From contig JACRGH010000052.1 in the NCBI GenBank assembly GCA_016212375.1, positions 1 to 59,325 on the forward strand: a stretch of 59,325 nucleotides of DNA, written 5' to 3'. Source of the stretch: Microcaldota archaeon (GTDB lineage Archaea > Micrarchaeota > Micrarchaeia > Norongarragalinales > Norongarragalinaceae). Below, piece by piece: positions 17,426 to 26,545 of the stretch. The notes under the pieces were generated by a model. The model had not been told where the DNA came from. It saw nothing but the letters and a program-made list of their open reading frames with translations, and searched no databases. How positions within the stretch are numbered: position 1 is the first letter of the stretch; each line of letters starts with the position of its first letter. Position numbers and translations under genes: made by a program.

Positions 17426-17504
17426 TGGACGATTAAAACCACTCCGGCAAAAAACAATGCACATTTGAAAATTGCAGCCAATGCAAAAAACGGAACGATT
17501 GAAT

Positions 17505-18707
17505 ATGCAAAAAGACTTCTACGCCGAATCGATGAAATTGCACCGAAAGGTCCGCGGCAAAGTGTCAACCGAGTCCAAAGTCCCCTTGAGCTCGAAAGAC
17601 GATTTGAGCATCGCCTACACGCCCGGCGTGGCCGAACCTTGCCGCGAGATTGCGCGGAATCCGGAAGCCGCATTTGACCTGACCATCCGGGCCAACACCA
17701 TTGCGGTGGTATCCGACGGCTCGGCGGTATTGGGGCTTGGAAATATCGGCGGATTGGCGGGATTGCCCGTCATGGAAGGAAAGTGCCTTCTGTTCAAGGA
17801 GTTCGGCGGCATCAACGCGTTTCCCATCTGTTTGCAGACACAGGACCCCAAAAAGATCGCCGACATCGTCGAAGAGATTTCCATCAATTTCGGCGGCATC
17901 AACTTGGAAGACATTGCTTCACCCAATTGCTTTGAAGTGGAGCGCCTGCTCCGGGAGCGCTTGGACATTCCCGTATTCCATGACGACCAGCACGGCACCG
18001 CCATCGTGGTCATGGCCGCCCTCATCAATGCCTGCAAGGTCACTGGGAATAAAATGAAGGATTTGAACGTGGCCTTTAGTGGGGCGGGTGCTGCGGGTTT
18101 GGCCATTTCGCGCTTTTTGCTCGGCATCGGCCGCAAACCCGACGAATACATCGTCAAGAATATCATTTTGTGCGACTCACACGGCATCGTCTCCCGCGAC
18201 CGCAAGGACCTGAATTGGGCCAAAGCGGAAATCGCGAAGATAACCAACAAATCCAACCGAAAAGGCACCATGGCAGACGCCATGAAGGGAGCCGACGTGT
18301 TCATTGGCGTATCCGTCAAAGGCGTCGTTACCCAGGAAATGGTCAAATCCATGGCCAATAACGCCGTGGTCTTAGCCATGGCCAATCCGGAGCCGGAAAT
18401 CTGGCCCGAAGATGCCTTGAAAGCCGGCGCCAAGATTGTCGGCACCGGCAGAAGTGACTTGCCAAACCAAATTAACAACGTCTTGGCGTTTCCCGGGGTC
18501 CTGAAAGGCGCATTGGACGCCCGCGCCACGCAAATCAATGAGGAAATGAAGCTTGCAGCCGCGTTGGCTATTGCGAATCATTTGCCGAAGCCTACCGCCG
18601 GCCAAATCGTGCCCAGCGCGTTGGACCGAACCGTCGGGAAAGCCGTGGCGAAAGCGGTGGCGGATGCGGCGATAAAGACGGGAGTAGTACGGCACAATAA
18701 AACATAA
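17505..18707 (+). CDS. Malic enzyme (NAD(P)-dependent malate dehydrogenase, decarboxylating)
   Basis: Oxidises malate to pyruvate with CO2 release. About 400 residues from ATG 17505. It has the malic domain (AYTPGVAEPCREIA, then GKCLLFKEFGGINAFP), the catalytic and metal region DDQHGTAIVV near 160, and a C-terminal NAD(P) domain with GAGAAGLAI near 195. The single-domain length matches bacterial and archaeal short malic enzymes without the phosphotransacetylase extension. It links TCA intermediates with gluconeogenesis, consistent with the FBPase and PGI here. Earlier ATG/TTG codons at 17481/17472 would add a few unconserved residues. Confidence 0.92.
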   Translation: MQKDFYAESMKLHRKVRGKVSTESKVPLSSKDDLSIAYTPGVAEPCREIARNPEAAFDLTIRANTIAVVSDGSAVLGLGNIGGLAGLPVMEGKCLLFKEFGGINAFPICLQTQDPKKIADIVEEISINFGGINLEDIASPNCFEVERLLRERLDIPVFHDDQHGTAIVVMAALINACKVTGNKMKDLNVAFSGAGAAGLAISRFLLGIGRKPDEYIVKNIILCDSHGIVSRDRKDLNWAKAEIAKITNKSNRKGTMADAMKGADVFIGVSVKGVVTQEMVKSMANNAVVLAMANPEPEIWPEDALKAGAKIVGTGRSDLPNQINNVLAFPGVLKGALDARATQINEEMKLAAALAIANHLPKPTAGQIVPSALDRTVGKAVAKAVADAAIKTGVVRHNKT

Positions 18708-18778
18708 CCGGCATGATCATCTCATTGACTTAATCAAAATAATATTCAGCGAATAATTTTAAATAATAAAAAACAAAG

Positions 18779-19063
18779 GTGGTTTTCTTGAAAGAAGAGA
18801 TTCGACCAAAAACAGCGGCTGAATACAAACTCGTGGAAGCCATGGGCCACACTTTCGCGGTAGATGCAAGAAACAGCGTCGTCGGAGTCACGTTCAATGG
18901 CGGCCTTCAAAAAACAATGACGGCAGGCAGTTTTGCAAACACAAAAATTGGCAATCAAGTGCACCGGATGTTCATTATTCATCCCGAAGAAAAACAAAGA
19001 ATCCAGCAAGCAATCGAGCTGAAAATAGAAGAACAAGAAAAAAATAAAAAAAATAGGCGTTAG
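18779..19063 (+). CDS. Small hypothetical protein
   Basis: 94 residues beginning at GTG 18779 (or TTG 18788, which has AGGTGG upstream). The body contains VEAMGHTFAVDARNSVVGVTFNGG and ends in a charged helix EEKQRIQQAIELKIEEQEKNKKN. No recognised domain. It is more AT-rich than its neighbours and has a TTTTAAATAAT promoter-like stretch before it. Confidence 0.5.
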   Translation: MVFLKEEIRPKTAAEYKLVEAMGHTFAVDARNSVVGVTFNGGLQKTMTAGSFANTKIGNQVHRMFIIHPEEKQRIQQAIELKIEEQEKNKKNRR

Positions 19064-19122
19064 TGAACCCGCAAATCAATGAATTCCAGTTGGGTCAGCG
19101 ACTCAATCACGCGTAGCGGTGC

Positions 19123-19695
19123 TTAAAGCGGCTTGACGTACAACAAAACGTCCTTCCCCCAAATCTTCTGAGCCAACTTGCCCCGTTTGACAAAGCCGGC
19201 CTTTTCATAGATACAGATGGCCGTTGCGTTGCTTTCTTCCACCAACATCACCACCTGCGTACACCCCGTGGTTTTGGCCTCGCTCAACGCGGCCGCCAAT
19301 AACTTTTTGCCCCAGCCATGGCCTTGAAGTTCGGGTACCACGCAAAGCCCGAGTATTTTGGCGGTTTTCTGGGCCGGGAGTGGGGGTTTTTCGGTTATTG
19401 CGTGACGGGGGTTGGGCTCGTCATTGAGCTCAAAGTCGATGAAACCGACCAATTCGGCAGTTCCATCGACGTCGGACCGTTCCAAGACAAAATAAACCAC
19501 TCCCGTTTTAATCCGCTCAAAGACGTGGTCCGCGCTGATGTGGATGTAGGAAAAGAAGCGTTTGGTCAACTCGGACAAGCGGACCGAGTCGGAGGTGACG
19601 GCGCGGCGTATGTGAATTGGGGAAACCAATGCGGTTTCCAATGACACGTTGGAAGGTGGGCGATAATCCAATTCGTTTGTATTTAAGGGGTCCAT
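19123..19695 (-). CDS. GNAT-family N-acetyltransferase
   Basis: About 190 residues. Motif A, LCVVPELQGHGWGKKLLAAAL, holds the Q-x-x-G-x-G/A loop that binds acetyl-CoA; FVKRGKLAQ with the preceding NATAICIYEKAG is motif B. The start is ATG 19695, overlapping the end of the PLD-family gene by 13 bases, so the two are probably cotranscribed. Acceptor unknown: RimI-type protein N-acetylation or a small amine. The gene may be the last of the T4SS-like operon, but acetyltransferases are too common to argue from. Confidence 0.8.
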   Translation of the reverse strand: MDPLNTNELDYRPPSNVSLETALVSPIHIRRAVTSDSVRLSELTKRFFSYIHISADHVFERIKTGVVYFVLERSDVDGTAELVGFIDFELNDEPNPRHAITEKPPLPAQKTAKILGLCVVPELQGHGWGKKLLAAALSEAKTTGCTQVVMLVEESNATAICIYEKAGFVKRGKLAQKIWGKDVLLYVKPL

Positions 19696-20279
19696 GGGGT
19701 GCCGATATTCCAATCGGTTTCAAAAACCGACTCAAATGAATTGGCAACGTCGATGTTTTCAATGCTTACGGCCGCCTCGCGATTCAATTGCATGGCATGG
19801 CGGGACCAGTTGGTTGAGCCGACAAAGACGGCTTTTCGGTCCACCACCATGAATTTCGCGTGGGTAGAGGCAAAAGAACGGCTTGCCCAGCGTACGCGCA
19901 CGCCGGATTGGACCAGCTTTTCGGCGACGAATAAGTTGGAGTCGATTTTGGGATCCATCAACACGCGAACCGTTACACCGCGGGCCGCAGCCATTGCCAG
20001 CGCGACCTGAAGGGGGGTGTACGAAAATTGGTAAAGCATCACATCCAAACGGGCGTCCGCCGAGTCAATCAAATCCAAAAGGACCGGTTCGCTCTGGCCG
20101 GGCGAAAAAACCGGACGGACGAGCGCTGCATCCGCATTCAGCGAAGCGGAAGGCAACGGAACGAAGGCGTGGAAAATAAATCCGGCAATAAAAGAAAGGG
20201 CGGCCACGACGACCAAAAGAACCAGCGGGCGCTTGGGGCCGATCAAAACGGGGGAAAAACCGCGGGAAAACGTCGACAC
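19683..20279 (-). CDS. Phospholipase D-family protein, probable nuclease, membrane-anchored
   Basis: 198 residues, start GTG 20279. A membrane anchor at about 19-42 (LVLLVVVAALSFIAGFIFHAF) is followed by one PLD domain: HAKFMVVD (HxKx4D) near 141-148 and GSTNWS near 155. The single HKD copy and length fit the Nuc/EndA nuclease group, which works as a dimer, rather than two-domain lipases. The catalytic domain would be outside the cell. It lies downstream of the T4SS-like genes on the same strand. DNA-uptake and conjugation clusters often include such nucleases. Confidence 0.8.
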   Translation of the reverse strand: MSTFSRGFSPVLIGPKRPLVLLVVVAALSFIAGFIFHAFVPLPSASLNADAALVRPVFSPGQSEPVLLDLIDSADARLDVMLYQFSYTPLQVALAMAAARGVTVRVLMDPKIDSNLFVAEKLVQSGVRVRWASRSFASTHAKFMVVDRKAVFVGSTNWSRHAMQLNREAAVSIENIDVANSFESVFETDWNIGTPWTP

Positions 20280-20341
20280 GGAAACCTGGGCCGAAAATGG
20301 GACTTAAAGCTTGGGTGGAAAAAAAATCAACTCAGAACCGC

Positions 20342-20444
20342 GGAGGGGAAGCGTCCCGTCCCAGTTTCATGGTCTTGCAAGCCATGGGCGGCTTGTAAGG
20401 CCACACAATTTTGCGAAAAAATTGTGCTGTCCTCCTGCCCCTCC
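20342..20444 (+). ncRNA. Candidate structured RNA in the 260-base gap
   Basis: Three stems nest here. Closing stem GGAGGGG/CCCCTCC (20342-20348 with 20438-20444). Hairpin CTTGCAAGCC-ATGGGC-GGCTTGTAAG (20374-20399), 10 bp with one G-U pair. Hairpin CACAATTTT-GCGAA-AAAATTGTG (20404-20426), 9 bp, loop GNRA-like. On the plus strand the non-Watson-Crick pair is G-U; on the minus strand it is A-C. That favours a plus-strand RNA, antisense to the surrounding operon. I do not recognise a known RNA class; it lacks the SRP and RNase P core motifs. It could also be a 5' leader of the PLD gene. Confidence 0.45.
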
Positions 20445-20538
20445 CCTCAAATTCGCACGAATCAAAAAAGAAGCGCCGGAATACAGGTAGTATTCATGCA
20501 AAAATGCGATGCGGCGGTTGCACCCCGGCGAATCCGTA

Positions 20539-21399
20539 CTAATACGACGCCTCGATGTACGCGCCCACGCCCAACAACACGAACGAGAGGACCAGCAACA
20601 AAAGCACTTCAAGAAATACGTGGAAGAACAAATCCGGTTTGGAAAAGCCGCGTTTCATGAATTCCATGGAAAACAGGCCGCCGGCGATGCTGGCAAGGAA
20701 GTACGCCGACATCTCGAAGATGCCGTGGGGCAACAAGTTCAGAAAACCGATGGCAGCGCCCATGATGCCCATCTGATGCACCTGGCCGCCGATGACCACG
20801 CCGATGATGGAGGCGTTCCACAATAAAAGATAAATCGAGCCGATGCCGTACACCAGTGAAAACAAAAGCATCAGGCCCATCACTTGCAGGTTATGCTCCA
20901 GAAGGAACCAAAACGTGCCTTCTTTGGCCCCCAGGCCGATGTTGACGACCTGTCCTTGGATGGCGGATACGGAGCCGCGGATGAAGCTGACTTCCTTGAG
21001 CTGGTCGGCAAACAACGCATTGGAGCCCGGAAGTTGGCGGCCCATGAACTCAAACGAATCCGGGGGCAAAATGGCGAACCAAAACGTGTATGCCAATGCC
21101 GACCCGATGAAAAAAAAGGCGAATACTTCCCATAAATCGATGTTGTGGCTGAACAGGCGGAGTTTGCCGGTTCCTTTTTTCCAGGCATCCACTTCGGATT
21201 CCTCCAATTCCTCCTCGCGCATCAGCACCATCCAGACCAACGGGATCAGGGGGACCATGGCGAAAACGATGATGGAGCCTTGGATGGGTAAGTACATCTC
21301 GACAAAGACGCCGAAGGAGACGAAGACGAACGTCGCCAGTATCAGGGACCACGGCTCCTTGGTGGCTTGCGTTGGGGACACTAAAAAGTCCAAGACCAT
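20539..21399 (-). CDS. SpoIIM/DUF95-like integral membrane protein
   Basis: 286 residues from ATG 21399 (the track's TTG start adds five). About six membrane segments. The signature LLPHGIFEMSAYFLASIAGG near 220-240 is the PHGxxE region of the stage II sporulation M (DUF95) family. In archaea these proteins are common, of unknown role, and often sit beside membrane or secretion systems. Here the gene follows the T4SS-like cluster 47 bases after the previous stop, and it is probably part of the same operon. No sporulation link is implied. Confidence 0.8.
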   Translation of the reverse strand: MVLDFLVSPTQATKEPWSLILATFVFVSFGVFVEMYLPIQGSIIVFAMVPLIPLVWMVLMREEELEESEVDAWKKGTGKLRLFSHNIDLWEVFAFFFIGSALAYTFWFAILPPDSFEFMGRQLPGSNALFADQLKEVSFIRGSVSAIQGQVVNIGLGAKEGTFWFLLEHNLQVMGLMLLFSLVYGIGSIYLLLWNASIIGVVIGGQVHQMGIMGAAIGFLNLLPHGIFEMSAYFLASIAGGLFSMEFMKRGFSKPDLFFHVFLEVLLLLVLSFVLLGVGAYIEASY

Positions 21400-21461
21400 A
21401 AGGGGACTAAGCAAGCGCCGATTAATAAAGGAGCCAAGACGGAAAGAAAAAAAATCCAGGA

Positions 21462-22967
21462 TTACCGGAATCGCACCATCGCCAAAGACAGCAACAGCAC
21501 CAGGCCCAACAACAGCCCGTCATATCGGCGTGCCACGACCATTCCATCGGACGGGGGTTTGCCGACGGTGACCACCGAATCGGCAAATGCCGCGGAAAGT
21601 CCGTCAGCGCCTGGAAAGCGGGCCAGAATCCGGTACGCGCCCGGTTGGTCGAACGTAAGGGCGGAATAGGCAAAACCGTCGGAATCCGTGAAAAGGTCCT
21701 CGCGGTTTCCGGCGGATTCCAGGACCAGCGGTTGACCGGAAAGGGGGTCACCAAAAAAGTTGCGCAAGGATAGACGGACTGGAACCGTTTGGAAAGGATG
21801 CACGAAATTGGGAGTGGCCCGGATGGCCAATCGGACCGAGGCGTGACCCGAGACATTCACGGAAAACCCAATGGCATCCCCGAATACGTCGTAAGCCGTG
21901 ACGGTCCAGCGATGCGTATTTGCGGACGTGCGGGAATCCAAGGATTGCTCAGCACGGATGGCCCATGAAAAGTTTTTTGCCGCGAACTTTTCCACCCGGT
22001 CGGATGCACGGTCATCCGGCGTCAGGAAAAACGTCGAATCGTTTGCAAGTGTCCAAACCGACCAGGCATCCGCGGAATCCGAGCGGATCTCAAAATCCAG
22101 ATACCGGCGCCTACCCCGGATTGACCCGTCCAAACTCGACGACACCCGATACGACGTCGTATTGGAAAACAAGTAGGCCTGAAGATTGGGCAAAAATACG
22201 CTGTAATTTGAAATCCAGGGGTTCAAAAAAACGGTTCGATTCACCGGATGGACTATCGGGGCGACAACAGTCGAGGAGGTTGCAACATACGGATAATCCA
22301 ATACGCGATGCGTGGTTTCCACCCAGGTCTGAATGTTGCAACTGCCCCAAAAACAGGCGGTACGGCACATCCGGATTTCATCATCGGTGTAATAATGGAG
22401 CGTCAGATTGCCATCCAGCCATACGGACAGCGGCTTTTTGGACGAAGAAAGCTCGGATACCGACCAACCCACGCTTACCGGGCTTTTTTTCACTTCCACC
22501 GACCGCACGCCCCCGTCCGAGAGGGAGTGAAGCCAAAATCGCCCCGACGTCCCGGACAACACCATGCGCGTGCGGTTCGCACCGCAACTATAACCCAAGG
22601 CCCGGTCCCAATCGTAATTGGATTGGGCATCATAGGTCCAGCCCCACAACACCGAGGTGGGATGGATGGCCGAAATCGTTTGGTCAACAGACGGATAGAC
22701 CGAATGGAGCGACACGGTGAATGAGCGAAGCGGGCTGTCCTTTGGGCGATTGCCTTCCAAGGGCAACCGGACGCCTAAAAGTTTCAAACCAAGTGCGTCA
22801 TTGTGTTCCGCAACCTGCGCATGCGGCGGATCCGGATAGAATCCGGAGGAAAAAGGTAGTGCCAAAAAAAGGATTAAAAAGAAAAGCGTACGGGAATTTT
22901 GGAACGGCCGGCATTGGGAAGCGGCACGATTGGATATGCCGGAAAAAAAGCCAACCAAATCCATCAC
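21462..22967 (-). CDS. Large surface protein of the T4SS-like cluster, N- and C-terminal membrane segments
   Basis: 501 residues. A signal-anchor at about 27-43 (TLFFLILFLALPFSSGFY) leads to about 430 extracellular residues with many N-x-S/T sequons and paired cysteines (MCRTACFWGSC). A membrane segment (LLLGLVLLLSLAM) and a basic tip (VRFR) end the protein. Near 395-470 is an Ig-like carboxypeptidase-regulatory type fold (SLRNFFGDPLSGQPLVL, then FSGFAY-like YSALTFDQPGAYRILARFPG). It is type I, facing out. It overlaps the upstream gene by ATGA. Probably a surface part of the DNA-transfer or pilus machine. Family not recognised. Confidence 0.65.
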   Translation of the reverse strand: MMDLVGFFSGISNRAASQCRPFQNSRTLFFLILFLALPFSSGFYPDPPHAQVAEHNDALGLKLLGVRLPLEGNRPKDSPLRSFTVSLHSVYPSVDQTISAIHPTSVLWGWTYDAQSNYDWDRALGYSCGANRTRMVLSGTSGRFWLHSLSDGGVRSVEVKKSPVSVGWSVSELSSSKKPLSVWLDGNLTLHYYTDDEIRMCRTACFWGSCNIQTWVETTHRVLDYPYVATSSTVVAPIVHPVNRTVFLNPWISNYSVFLPNLQAYLFSNTTSYRVSSSLDGSIRGRRRYLDFEIRSDSADAWSVWTLANDSTFFLTPDDRASDRVEKFAAKNFSWAIRAEQSLDSRTSANTHRWTVTAYDVFGDAIGFSVNVSGHASVRLAIRATPNFVHPFQTVPVRLSLRNFFGDPLSGQPLVLESAGNREDLFTDSDGFAYSALTFDQPGAYRILARFPGADGLSAAFADSVVTVGKPPSDGMVVARRYDGLLLGLVLLLSLAMVRFR

Positions 22968-24958
22968 CGCCGAGCCCGCGCTTTATTTGCCATGTATTTT
23001 TCAAGTTCGCATAAATCCATCGCCGACTTGACCCCGATGATCCGCACCCGGCCCACGGGCCCGTCCGCGTCCAAATTAAAACGGCACCCATACCCGTGGC
23101 ACGTATATCGGTTTTTTTTCCGCGTAAAGCGCCAACCGGCCAAAGTCAGCGCATCCGCAACGTGGCGGTTGAAAAAAGCGGCCTTGGCATCGGCCTTGGT
23201 TGCAAACCAGCCAACGGGGGCGGACAGGCCGCGTTCGACGTAAAGAAAGCCAGAGTCTTGCGCCTGCAACAAAAACAACCGGGCCGCATCCTCGGTCAGA
23301 ACCAACGTCGGATCACCCAGTACCGAGATGACGCCGGAACAAAATTCGGTAATATGAAGCGGCATACGCGTCCAACCGAAACGGGCGTTGGTGGATTCAA
23401 AAACCAAGTCCAATTTTTGCACATCCAAGGGGATTTTATGCGAACGGGGTGGAGCGGATGCCAACAAACGGATGCGCAACGGCCGGCTCCGCGCCATATG
23501 CCACGCGCCCAAAAAAAGCAACAGTCCGGATGCGGCCAACATCCGGTCGGGCCATGTGGACAAAAAGGAGGATTGCACCTCATAATCCAACGGCACGCGG
23601 ATTCCATCCCCTAAGTCCAAAAAGCCGCGGTTGGCGCCGGAGGCCATATCCGGATCCGGCAATTTGAAATTACCCTCGGAATCCGCATACACCGTCTGGT
23701 TTTTCCAAATGAGTTTCGCACCCCCCGCAGAATGCGCGCCTTGCCAAAGGCGGCCGTAAACGGTTTTGGACGCCCCATCGACGTACCGCACCTCCACACG
23801 GTAGGCGTAAACCTCCAATGCCGAATACGCATTGACTCGGTCCGACCCCATGACTTCCAAAACATACATGCCCGGAGCAAGGGGACCAGGCACGGGTTGG
23901 GAGTGCCAAAACGGCCCAACCGGGAATACACCCAACGGCATCCGTGCCACCTCTTGGCTAGTGTTGGACATAAAAAGCGAGAATGACGCGGCGGTTGTCA
24001 GGTTCGCCAACACGGACACGAAAAGGGTTCGATTGAAGGGCATCCGGCTTGGATGGACCACGCGTAACGCGGGCATGGAAAGGGCGACCGAATGCCGGGT
24101 CCGGCGTCCGGCCGAATCGCGTATCCAAAGCACGGCATGGCTGGGCGTTCCGGAAAAGGCAGGTGAAAAAATAGTCCGGATGCCGGACACGTTGCCTGAA
24201 AAGAAAACTCGTTGCAGCCAGGACGCGTTAAGATACATATCGGAAAAAACACGGGCCGCAACTTCCGCATCGGCAAAGGAAACATCCAAAAGGCCAGGAT
24301 GGACGGCCAAATATCCGCGGCCTCGCTGGAAAACCTGCCATCCGTCCATCCGACGTAGCGTACCGTTGCGTGCGACCAGCCGGTAATCGGAAAGCCCGTC
24401 GCCGGTTTTTTCAAACCCAAGTCCCAAACCTGCGCTTTGGATGTTCCAATCCGGATTGTCAACCAGGCGGCCATCATGGCGCACCATTGAAAAAGGCAAA
24501 CCGGAATACAGGACGACCCATCCACGGTCCAACAATCGGGAAAGCAGTCCATCACGCAGGAGACCGGATGGAATGGCCGACGCGACCACGACCAGCACGG
24601 ACGGATCCATTGCATCCAACCGGACAAGCGTGCGGGCATCCACCTCGCCGGATGGAATGGATTCATTGGAAAGCAGACCGGCCAATGATTTGGAAAAACG
24701 ACCGAAACCGTTTTGGTCCGAATCGTTGAATACCAACACGTTAGAGGGCGACGGATGCGAAAAAAGGGTGCCCTGGACGTCGGCCGTTCCGCTTGCATTA
24801 ACGACAAAAAATGCGACGGTTGCGTTGCCATCCACCCAGGCTATGCCAGACTTTTCCAAATCGGCCGTTCCGGGCGTTTGCACGACATGCACGGGCTGCA
24901 CGAAAAACCATAGGCCGACGAGTACCAAGCCCACAGCCAACAATACCACTCGCCGCAT
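22964..24958 (-). CDS. Large surface/membrane protein of the T4SS-like cluster with cytosolic domain
   Basis: 664 residues. N-terminal membrane segment (VVLLAVGLVLVGLWFFV, 4-20), a glycosylation-rich extracellular part to about 475, a second segment (MLAASGLLLFLGAWHMA) and a 160-residue cytoplasmic domain. That domain has a Cys pair (YTCHGYGCRFN) possibly for a metal, and ends with a basic helix. The extracellular part has strand-rich repeats with Ig-like character. It overlaps the VirB4 ATPase and the next gene by ATGA, so coupling is tight. The inside domain may contact the VirB4 ATPase. No known family recognised. Confidence 0.65.
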   Translation of the reverse strand: MRRVVLLAVGLVLVGLWFFVQPVHVVQTPGTADLEKSGIAWVDGNATVAFFVVNASGTADVQGTLFSHPSPSNVLVFNDSDQNGFGRFSKSLAGLLSNESIPSGEVDARTLVRLDAMDPSVLVVVASAIPSGLLRDGLLSRLLDRGWVVLYSGLPFSMVRHDGRLVDNPDWNIQSAGLGLGFEKTGDGLSDYRLVARNGTLRRMDGWQVFQRGRGYLAVHPGLLDVSFADAEVAARVFSDMYLNASWLQRVFFSGNVSGIRTIFSPAFSGTPSHAVLWIRDSAGRRTRHSVALSMPALRVVHPSRMPFNRTLFVSVLANLTTAASFSLFMSNTSQEVARMPLGVFPVGPFWHSQPVPGPLAPGMYVLEVMGSDRVNAYSALEVYAYRVEVRYVDGASKTVYGRLWQGAHSAGGAKLIWKNQTVYADSEGNFKLPDPDMASGANRGFLDLGDGIRVPLDYEVQSSFLSTWPDRMLAASGLLLFLGAWHMARSRPLRIRLLASAPPRSHKIPLDVQKLDLVFESTNARFGWTRMPLHITEFCSGVISVLGDPTLVLTEDAARLFLLQAQDSGFLYVERGLSAPVGWFATKADAKAAFFNRHVADALTLAGWRFTRKKNRYTCHGYGCRFNLDADGPVGRVRIIGVKSAMDLCELEKYMANKARARR

Positions 24959-26493
24959 CAGGGGACCAACACCAATTCGGCCAACCGTTTGCCGGACGGA
25001 AGCGAGAGTGCAAAAAGGCCGGCCATGGCGTGCGCCACTTGGTCATCGGGCAGTCCGGCGGTTTTGAATTTCTGCCGGATGGCCTCGCGCGATAAACCGC
25101 ATTCCTGCAATGCTTGGGCAAAATGGGCGGCGTCCACCACATGGTTGCGTCGGTTCAAAAATGAATCCAACACGGCCAATCGATCCTCCCCGACACCGTC
25201 CGCACGCAATCCGTCGAATACCGCACTTTTTTCCAACGCCCATTCCATACCGGTTCCCTCCAACACGATCCACTGCAACAGCCCTTCCCCGTCCACGCGC
25301 TCAAGGAAAAACAAATCCGAGCGGGCGTGGTCCGCCCACTGCAACGCAACGGCGCATTGCCCTTGGCGCAACTGGGCCAAATCGTTCCGGACGTCCGGGC
25401 CAAAACGCAACGAGCGCTGCAAATAATCCAGCGAATCGGAAAAGGGCGTGCGGAATACGAACAACGAGCCCACGTTGGAAAAAATCACCGGACTCAAGTC
25501 AGTCGGGTTCTGCGACGCGACCATTAGACCGAACGCGTATTTGCGGCCCTCCCGGACAATGGCGACCGGATCACCGTCTTCCTGGCAGATTTTCCACGCT
25601 TCATCCATGACCACCATCAAATCCAAGTTCCGTCCCTCGCATGGTCCCCGGGCCCGCATGGCCTCCCGCACGAACTGCACGATGCAAAGCCCGGCTAACG
25701 AACGCATCGATTCGCTGGGCAGCCCGCTTAAATCGACGCAGGACAAACCGGATTTCAACAAGGCATCCAGCCGGAACGACGTGGGGCGCGCGAAAAAATC
25801 GGCACCAGGCAAGCATAAGGGGCGCAACAGATGGTAGGCGCTTTGGACCACGGAACGCTCAGAAAGGTTTTGTTTTTTAGCCTGTAGTTTGAGCCACGCC
25901 AGGACATCCAGCAAGGTGGGCGCGCGCCGTGACGAGCGCTGGGAGGGGGAAAAACGGCCAAGCGCATAGGCCATTTCCACGGCCAGGCGGACCCATTGGC
26001 GCTCTTTTGGAAAATCCTTCAAATCGGTCAACAGACGCAAGGAATCCACCACTTGCGAGGTGCGCATGGACGGGCTCATGCCGCCCAAATCCAGCAGGTT
26101 CAACGACTCGGGGCCCAATCGGACCACCATGCCGCCGGACTGCCGCACCCACGGCACGTATTCGCCGGACCAATCGATGATAAGCGCCCGCGTGCCAAAG
26201 GAGACATTGGCCCGAGTCAAGAACGTCTTGACGAAAAAACTCTTCCCCGAACCGGACATGCCGATGACGGCGATATGCGGATTGGACAGCGGCGAGAACG
26301 ACCAGGAAAACGGCACGGCCCAATGGCGGGTCCGGGCCACGCGAACGCCGGCGCCATCCGTCGGCATGAGCCAATCGGCTTTGGGTTGCGGCGGGCGCAC
26401 GAAAATAGGCCGACTACGCAGGGACCCTGATAAAAGTGGCGCCGATTGGTCCATACCCAATAGACGTTCAATGACGGCCAACAAATCCAACAC
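24958..26493 (-). CDS. VirB4/TraC/CedB-like secretion ATPase
   Basis: The track ORF is too long because its first 110 residues are the shadow of the overlapping upstream gene. I start at GTG 26493 (MLDLLAVIERLLGMDQ); ATG 26454 is the alternative, giving 498-511 residues. Walker A GMSGSGKS near 78-85, Walker B VVMDEAWK near 300, and the sensor SQNPTDLS are those of the VirB4/HerA P-loop group that powers conjugation and the archaeal Ced DNA importer. The N-terminal barrel normally fused to VirB4 is carried by the preceding gene, so VirB4 is split. It is the cytoplasmic motor of the cluster. Confidence 0.85.
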   Translation of the reverse strand: MLDLLAVIERLLGMDQSAPLLSGSLRSRPIFVRPPQPKADWLMPTDGAGVRVARTRHWAVPFSWSFSPLSNPHIAVIGMSGSGKSFFVKTFLTRANVSFGTRALIIDWSGEYVPWVRQSGGMVVRLGPESLNLLDLGGMSPSMRTSQVVDSLRLLTDLKDFPKERQWVRLAVEMAYALGRFSPSQRSSRRAPTLLDVLAWLKLQAKKQNLSERSVVQSAYHLLRPLCLPGADFFARPTSFRLDALLKSGLSCVDLSGLPSESMRSLAGLCIVQFVREAMRARGPCEGRNLDLMVVMDEAWKICQEDGDPVAIVREGRKYAFGLMVASQNPTDLSPVIFSNVGSLFVFRTPFSDSLDYLQRSLRFGPDVRNDLAQLRQGQCAVALQWADHARSDLFFLERVDGEGLLQWIVLEGTGMEWALEKSAVFDGLRADGVGEDRLAVLDSFLNRRNHVVDAAHFAQALQECGLSREAIRQKFKTAGLPDDQVAHAMAGLFALSLPSGKRLAELVLVP

Positions 26494-26545
26494 CCCTTTT
26501 TTTAGTTGCCAACAAGGCCCACCCGTCCTATCGTGCGTCCATCGA

